Assembly (NCBI GenBank): GCA_902773135.1
Contig: CACYDP010000048.1
Coordinates: 1-64,000, forward strand
Reading direction: 5' to 3'
Source: an uncultured Ruminococcus sp.
Lineage (GTDB): Bacteria > Bacillota > Clostridia > Oscillospirales > Acutalibacteraceae
Length of the DNA: 64,000 nt
In this document: piece by piece, positions 61,010 through 64,000 of the stretch
Position numbering within the stretch: the first letter of the stretch is position 1
How the letters are laid out: the number at the start of each line of letters is the position of its first letter
Notes under the pieces: model-generated
Told to the model about the DNA's origin: nothing
Databases searched by the model: none
What the model saw: only the letters and a program-made list of their open reading frames with translations
Position numbers and translations under genes: made by a program

Positions 61010-61086
61010 AAAAAAGCCTACCCTTTCAGATAGACTTTTTCGACAAGATGAAGTGTGTTTTTATAAATACACTTCAAAAATATCCG
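61010..61086 (-). terminator. two hairpins ending the polY-yolD transcript
   Basis: GAAGTGTGTTTTT pairs with its near complement ending ACACTTC (61049-61075). Then AAAAAGCCTA/TAGACTTTTT (about 61012-61042) forms a stem followed by a T-run on the minus strand. Both lie just after the yolD-like stop. Confidence 0.6.
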
Positions 61087-61089
61087 TTT

Positions 61090-61488
61090 TCATTGTATAT
61101 CCACAATCGTTTCAAAGGGGATTTCTCCCGATGAAAGAATGAGTTTTTTTCCGTATTCATCAACACCCATCAATTCGCCCGATAACTCTTCATATGAACC
61201 GCCGGACTTATGATTATCTGCCAGAAAATATGTCACCGATATAACAGGACGATCAAATCTTATGTTCATCAATTCTGCTATTTTTCGATTTAATTCTTCT
61301 ATTTTTGAATCATCAAGAATCATGGGACGATCGGTACATCTTGCCGTTTCCTGTAAAGCAGCATGATGACCGATCAGTGCCGCAAACGGTGCAAACTGTG
61401 CCGCACGGTTCAATCGGCTCATACGAGGATGATTTTTCGGACCGCTGTATTGGTAATCAATAATGTCATCATATTTTCCGCTGCTCAT
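61090..61488 (-). CDS. YolD-like protein
   Basis: A 132-residue protein with the YolD pattern: NRAAQFAPFAALIGHHAAL near the start and the small beta-rich second half. YolD-like proteins are encoded with UvrX/Y-family polymerases on phages and integrative elements and in Firmicute chromosomes; the exact role is unclear but is probably as a polymerase accessory. Its ATG overlaps the polymerase stop by one base (TAATG). Confidence 0.85.
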   Translation of the reverse strand: MSSGKYDDIIDYQYSGPKNHPRMSRLNRAAQFAPFAALIGHHAALQETARCTDRPMILDDSKIEELNRKIAELMNIRFDRPVISVTYFLADNHKSGGSYEELSGELMGVDEYGKKLILSSGEIPFETIVDIQ

Positions 61489-62999
61489 TATGCTTGATGC
61501 CCCCCTATTACGCTGTTTCTTTCAACAGCTGTTGCCCCTTCCTCCAGGCTTGTCACTTTCAGAATGGCATTTTTTCCGAATTTTTTCTTGATACCCAGAA
61601 CAGTATCCTGCATTTTTCGTTCACGTGCTCTCTCTTTCTTCTCTTTTTCCTTAGAGGCATCCGCTTGCTGATAATCGGTAAAAAAAGTGAGTTGTTGGTT
61701 GGTTGTTTCATCGGGAATTTGATCTTCGTTTATCACATTATTGACTCCTATGGTAACTCTTCTGATTAATAATTTCGGATCGGTAATTTTCTGATAAAGT
61801 TTCAGAGCGGCTTTTGAGATAATTTTTGTCGAAGATGTATATCCTTCTAAATGATAAGAACCGTGTGACGGTTTCGGAACTTTTCTTCCGTATCTGTCAT
61901 TGGCAGTTTTTCCCTGATAGTTCCGGCTACCGACATTTTCTCTGTCATAGCCTATATCCAGCACAATCTGATTGGTCGCACATTTTTTCTCTACCAGTTC
62001 AAGTGATAAATTCTCTGCCATTTCCTTAATAATGATGGCTGTTTTTTGATAGTCATAGGGACATTTCAGCACCTGCCCGCTGCTTAAACTGTTTGTGCCG
62101 GGCCGATAGGCTTTAATATCGGCAATCGTACACGGTTCATATCCCCAGGCATGATCGATCAGCAGTTCTGCATTCACTCCAAAAAGTCTGTACAAAAGAT
62201 CTTCGTTATAAAATTCATCGGCTCTTCCTATGGAACATCTGGCAATATCGCCCATTGTGTGAATACCGTTTCGCTCCATTTTTGCCGCATAGCCTTTTCC
62301 AACACGCCAGAAATCCGTAATAGGCTGATGATTCCACAGTTTTTTTCTGTATGACATTTCATCAAGTTCGGCAATTCTGACGCCGTTTTTATCTGCCGGA
62401 ATATGCTTGGCTTCTATATCCATTGCCACTTTGCACAGATACAAATTACTTCCGATACCTGCCGCTGCGGTGATACCTGTTGTATGATAAATATCCAGTA
62501 TCACCTTTTCGGCAAGTTCATAGGCACTGAGCTGATAAGTATCGAGATACGGCGATACATCAATCAAAACCTCATCAATGGAATAAACGTGCATATCCTC
62601 CGGGGAAAAGTATTTCAGATAAATGCTGTAAATTCTGGTACTGTATTCTATATAATAAGCCATTCTCGGCTTTGCGGTAATATAGGACAATGATAATTCG
62701 GGCTTTAATCTTAGTTCCGTTTCATCATAGGTTGACCCGGCAAAGGCTTTGTTTCCGTTCACTTTTCGTCTTTGCCGATTGATATTTTCCACACATTCGA
62801 TCACTTCATATAATCTTGATCTTCCCAAAAGACCGTATTTTTTCAGGGACGGAGTAACAGCAAGACAAATCGTTTTTTCGGTTCTGTCTTCATCTGCCAC
62901 GACCAGATGGGTAGTCAGGGGATTCAGTTTGCGTTCCACACATTCTACCGATGCATAAAAAGATTTCAGATCAATAGCAATATACTTCTTTTGCTGCAT
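61488..62999 (-). CDS. Y-family translesion DNA polymerase (UvrX/UmuC-like)
   Basis: A 503-residue error-prone polymerase. IAIDLKSFYASVECVER holds the first catalytic Asp and YSIDEVLIDVSPY the Asp-Glu pair. A GIGSNLYLCKVAMDIEAKH helix-hairpin-helix region and DFWRVGKGYAAKMERNGIHTMGDIA follow, then the little-finger domain and a basic tail (KEKEKKERARERKMQ). It belongs to the long UvrX-like branch that pairs with YolD. RBS GGGGGAG. No clear LexA box is visible upstream; it may be read from the TIGR01440 gene 35 bases before it. Confidence 0.9.
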   Translation of the reverse strand: MQQKKYIAIDLKSFYASVECVERKLNPLTTHLVVADEDRTEKTICLAVTPSLKKYGLLGRSRLYEVIECVENINRQRRKVNGNKAFAGSTYDETELRLKPELSLSYITAKPRMAYYIEYSTRIYSIYLKYFSPEDMHVYSIDEVLIDVSPYLDTYQLSAYELAEKVILDIYHTTGITAAAGIGSNLYLCKVAMDIEAKHIPADKNGVRIAELDEMSYRKKLWNHQPITDFWRVGKGYAAKMERNGIHTMGDIARCSIGRADEFYNEDLLYRLFGVNAELLIDHAWGYEPCTIADIKAYRPGTNSLSSGQVLKCPYDYQKTAIIIKEMAENLSLELVEKKCATNQIVLDIGYDRENVGSRNYQGKTANDRYGRKVPKPSHGSYHLEGYTSSTKIISKAALKLYQKITDPKLLIRRVTIGVNNVINEDQIPDETTNQQLTFFTDYQQADASKEKEKKERARERKMQDTVLGIKKKFGKNAILKVTSLEEGATAVERNSVIGGHQA

Positions 63000-63034
63000 A
63001 AAATCTACTCCCCCAAAAATAGAATGGAAAACAT

Positions 63035-63586
63035 TTATTTCATATTTTCATCATATACAGCTCTTTCTCCGCCGATAAATTTGGCTCTGGTTCTTGCACC
63101 TGTGATGTGTGCTTCACCGATTTTTTTTGTTTGGAAGCTCAGTGGAACGGCTACTTCTTTCAGGTGCATACCGATCAGAACCCCTCCGATGTCAATGCCG
63201 GCATCTGCCTTGATATGCTCTGTGGCACAAGGTTCCCGGAATGTCCGGTAAGCAATAGTAGCAAAAGAACCGCCTGCTTTTGGCTGAGGCACAACATTGA
63301 CAATTTCCCTGTTTTGTTTTAAGACAGCCTCTTTCTCGGTAATAATGGCTCTGTTAAGGTGTTCACAGCACTGAACGGCAAGATAAATGCCCCGTTTTTG
63401 AATTTCGGGATAAATGGCATCAAACAAAGCCTGTGCAATATCCATACTGGAAGCTGTACCGAATGCTTCGCCCTTTACGGTGCTTGACGAACAGCCTATG
63501 ACAAAAATATCCCCTTGTTGGAGATTCGATTTTTCAAGTGCTTCCGATATAACCTCTTTTGCCTGTTGTTTAATTTTTTCGTACAT
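63035..63586 (-). CDS. TIGR01440/UPF0340 family protein
   Basis: A 183-residue protein of the YwlG-like UPF0340 family. It has IGCSSSTVKGEAFGTASSMDIAQAL, AVQCCEHLNRAI, VVPQPKAGGSFATIAY and GIDIGGVLIGMHLKEVAVP, which are characteristic. Function is not established. ATG 63586 follows GGGGTG; the longer frame starts with GTG at that site. Confidence 0.9.
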   Translation of the reverse strand: MYEKIKQQAKEVISEALEKSNLQQGDIFVIGCSSSTVKGEAFGTASSMDIAQALFDAIYPEIQKRGIYLAVQCCEHLNRAIITEKEAVLKQNREIVNVVPQPKAGGSFATIAYRTFREPCATEHIKADAGIDIGGVLIGMHLKEVAVPLSFQTKKIGEAHITGARTRAKFIGGERAVYDENMK

Positions 63587-63606
63587 AAAAAACACACCCC
63601 ATAAAA

Positions 63607-63645
63607 ATACATTCAGGCACCTCAGATGAGATGCCTGAAAAAAAT
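63607..63645 (-). terminator. terminator of the S1-domain gene
   Basis: TTCAGGCATCTCA pairs with TGAGGTGCCTGAA (one mismatch) on the minus strand, followed by TGTATTTTTAT. Confidence 0.75.
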
Positions 63646-63652
63646 CCGGAAA

Positions 63653-64000
63653 TTATTCCTCTTCTTCTGCTGTTTCGTCAATAAGAAGAGCCTTCATAGA
63701 AAGACTGATACGCTTCTTATCGAAGTCAATCGCCGTAATCTTAACACTTACTTTCTGACCTACGGAAAGAACATCTTCGGGTTTTTCCACTCTGTCATTT
63801 GAAATCTGAGAAACGTGAATCAGACCATCAATACCAGGGATAATCTTAGCGAAAGCACCGAACTGTGTAAGACCGACAATTTCTACCTCACATTCGGTTC
63901 CTACGGGATACTGATTTTTGAGTATTTCCCAAGGATTATCCTCGTCCTTTTTGTAGCCGAGAGAAATTTTACCCTTTTCAGCATCAAGAGCTTTTATGTA
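63653..64000 (-). CDS. S1 RNA-binding-domain protein, 3' end (ribosomal protein S1 or IspH-S1 fusion)
   Basis: The frame is open from the window edge to the stop at 63653 (115 codons), so the 5' part is outside. It contains the end of one S1 repeat (GKISLGYKKDEDNPWE) and a full one (GTECEVEIVGLTQFGAFAKIIPGIDGLIHVSQIS...KKRISLSMKALL), ending in an acidic tail ETAEEEE. In clostridia this domain set is usually ribosomal protein S1, often fused behind IspH. Which form applies cannot be seen here. Confidence 0.85.
   Translation of the reverse strand, partial: YIKALDAEKGKISLGYKKDEDNPWEILKNQYPVGTECEVEIVGLTQFGAFAKIIPGIDGLIHVSQISNDRVEKPEDVLSVGQKVSVKITAIDFDKKRISLSMKALLIDETAEEEE

Overview
The window is a low-GC, gene-dense stretch of a clostridial chromosome. 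Gene families, an archaeal-type aspartate-semialdehyde dehydrogenase under a lysine riboswitch, strong GGAGG ribosome-binding sites, sigma-A promoters spaced 17 bp, and a Csp protease/SleC spore-germination locus all point to a Ruminococcus-like member of the Oscillospiraceae. That placement is an inference from gene content; no marker comparison could be run.

Layout. 1-1.4 kb: partial tRNA-Ser(GGA), a small acidic protein and class II fructose-bisphosphate aldolase. 1.6-4.0 kb: a secreted leucine-rich-repeat protein, then a CorA-type Mg2+ channel preceded by an untracked 24-codon leader ORF (MSPDPYG...) and a set of competing RNA pairings. 4.1-6.3 kb: nucleoside phosphorylase, miaA and a DUF5662 protein. 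6.5-10.1 kb: lysine riboswitch, asd, dapA, dapB and an ACT-domain protein (lysine/diaminopimelate synthesis). 10.2-15.2 kb: an unknown 86-residue protein, two Csp-like subtilases and a SleC-like cortex hydrolase, which form a likely germination operon. 15.2-23.4 kb, mostly minus strand: a nucleotidyltransferase, hisHF, the run holB-ricT-lon-engB, and a formate/nitrite transporter. 23.6-26.6 kb: a repeat-rich lipoprotein, a DUF1015 protein and a tyrosine phosphatase. 26.8-28.9 kb: panBCD. 29.1-35.5 kb: a packed minus-strand operon cca-dnaD-dnaC-degV-rnr. 35.6-44.9 kb: secG with a long repeat tail, topoisomerase IV-like parE/parC, a SUKH-domain protein, uvrB and a U32 peptidase. 45.2-49.7 kb: a PucR-like regulator and the ftsE-ftsX-M23 hydrolase division module. 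49.7-53.9 kb: rpsO-pnp, a short RCC1-repeat membrane protein and a DUF4405 membrane protein.

54.3-60.8 kb looks like an acquired redox/stress island. It holds a TetR regulator, a ferritin-like protein, a mini winged-helix protein, a second-type threonyl-tRNA synthetase lacking the TGS domain, a 54-residue membrane protein, an OhrR-like MarR regulator, a metallo-beta-lactamase/rubredoxin fusion, an iron alcohol dehydrogenase and a truncated pyridoxamine-oxidase-like protein. It ends in sequence that looks like mobile-element debris. 61-64 kb: a UvrX-like Y-family polymerase with its YolD partner, a TIGR01440 protein and the 3' end of an S1-domain (ribosomal protein S1-like) gene.

The strongest candidate for something undescribed is the corA leader. 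A Pro/Asp-rich leader peptide resembling the proteobacterial MgtL peptide overlaps four mutually exclusive GGCAT/ATGCC segments, the last of which includes the corA Shine-Dalgarno sequence. This predicts Mg2+ sensing by ribosome drop-off in a Gram-positive anaerobe.
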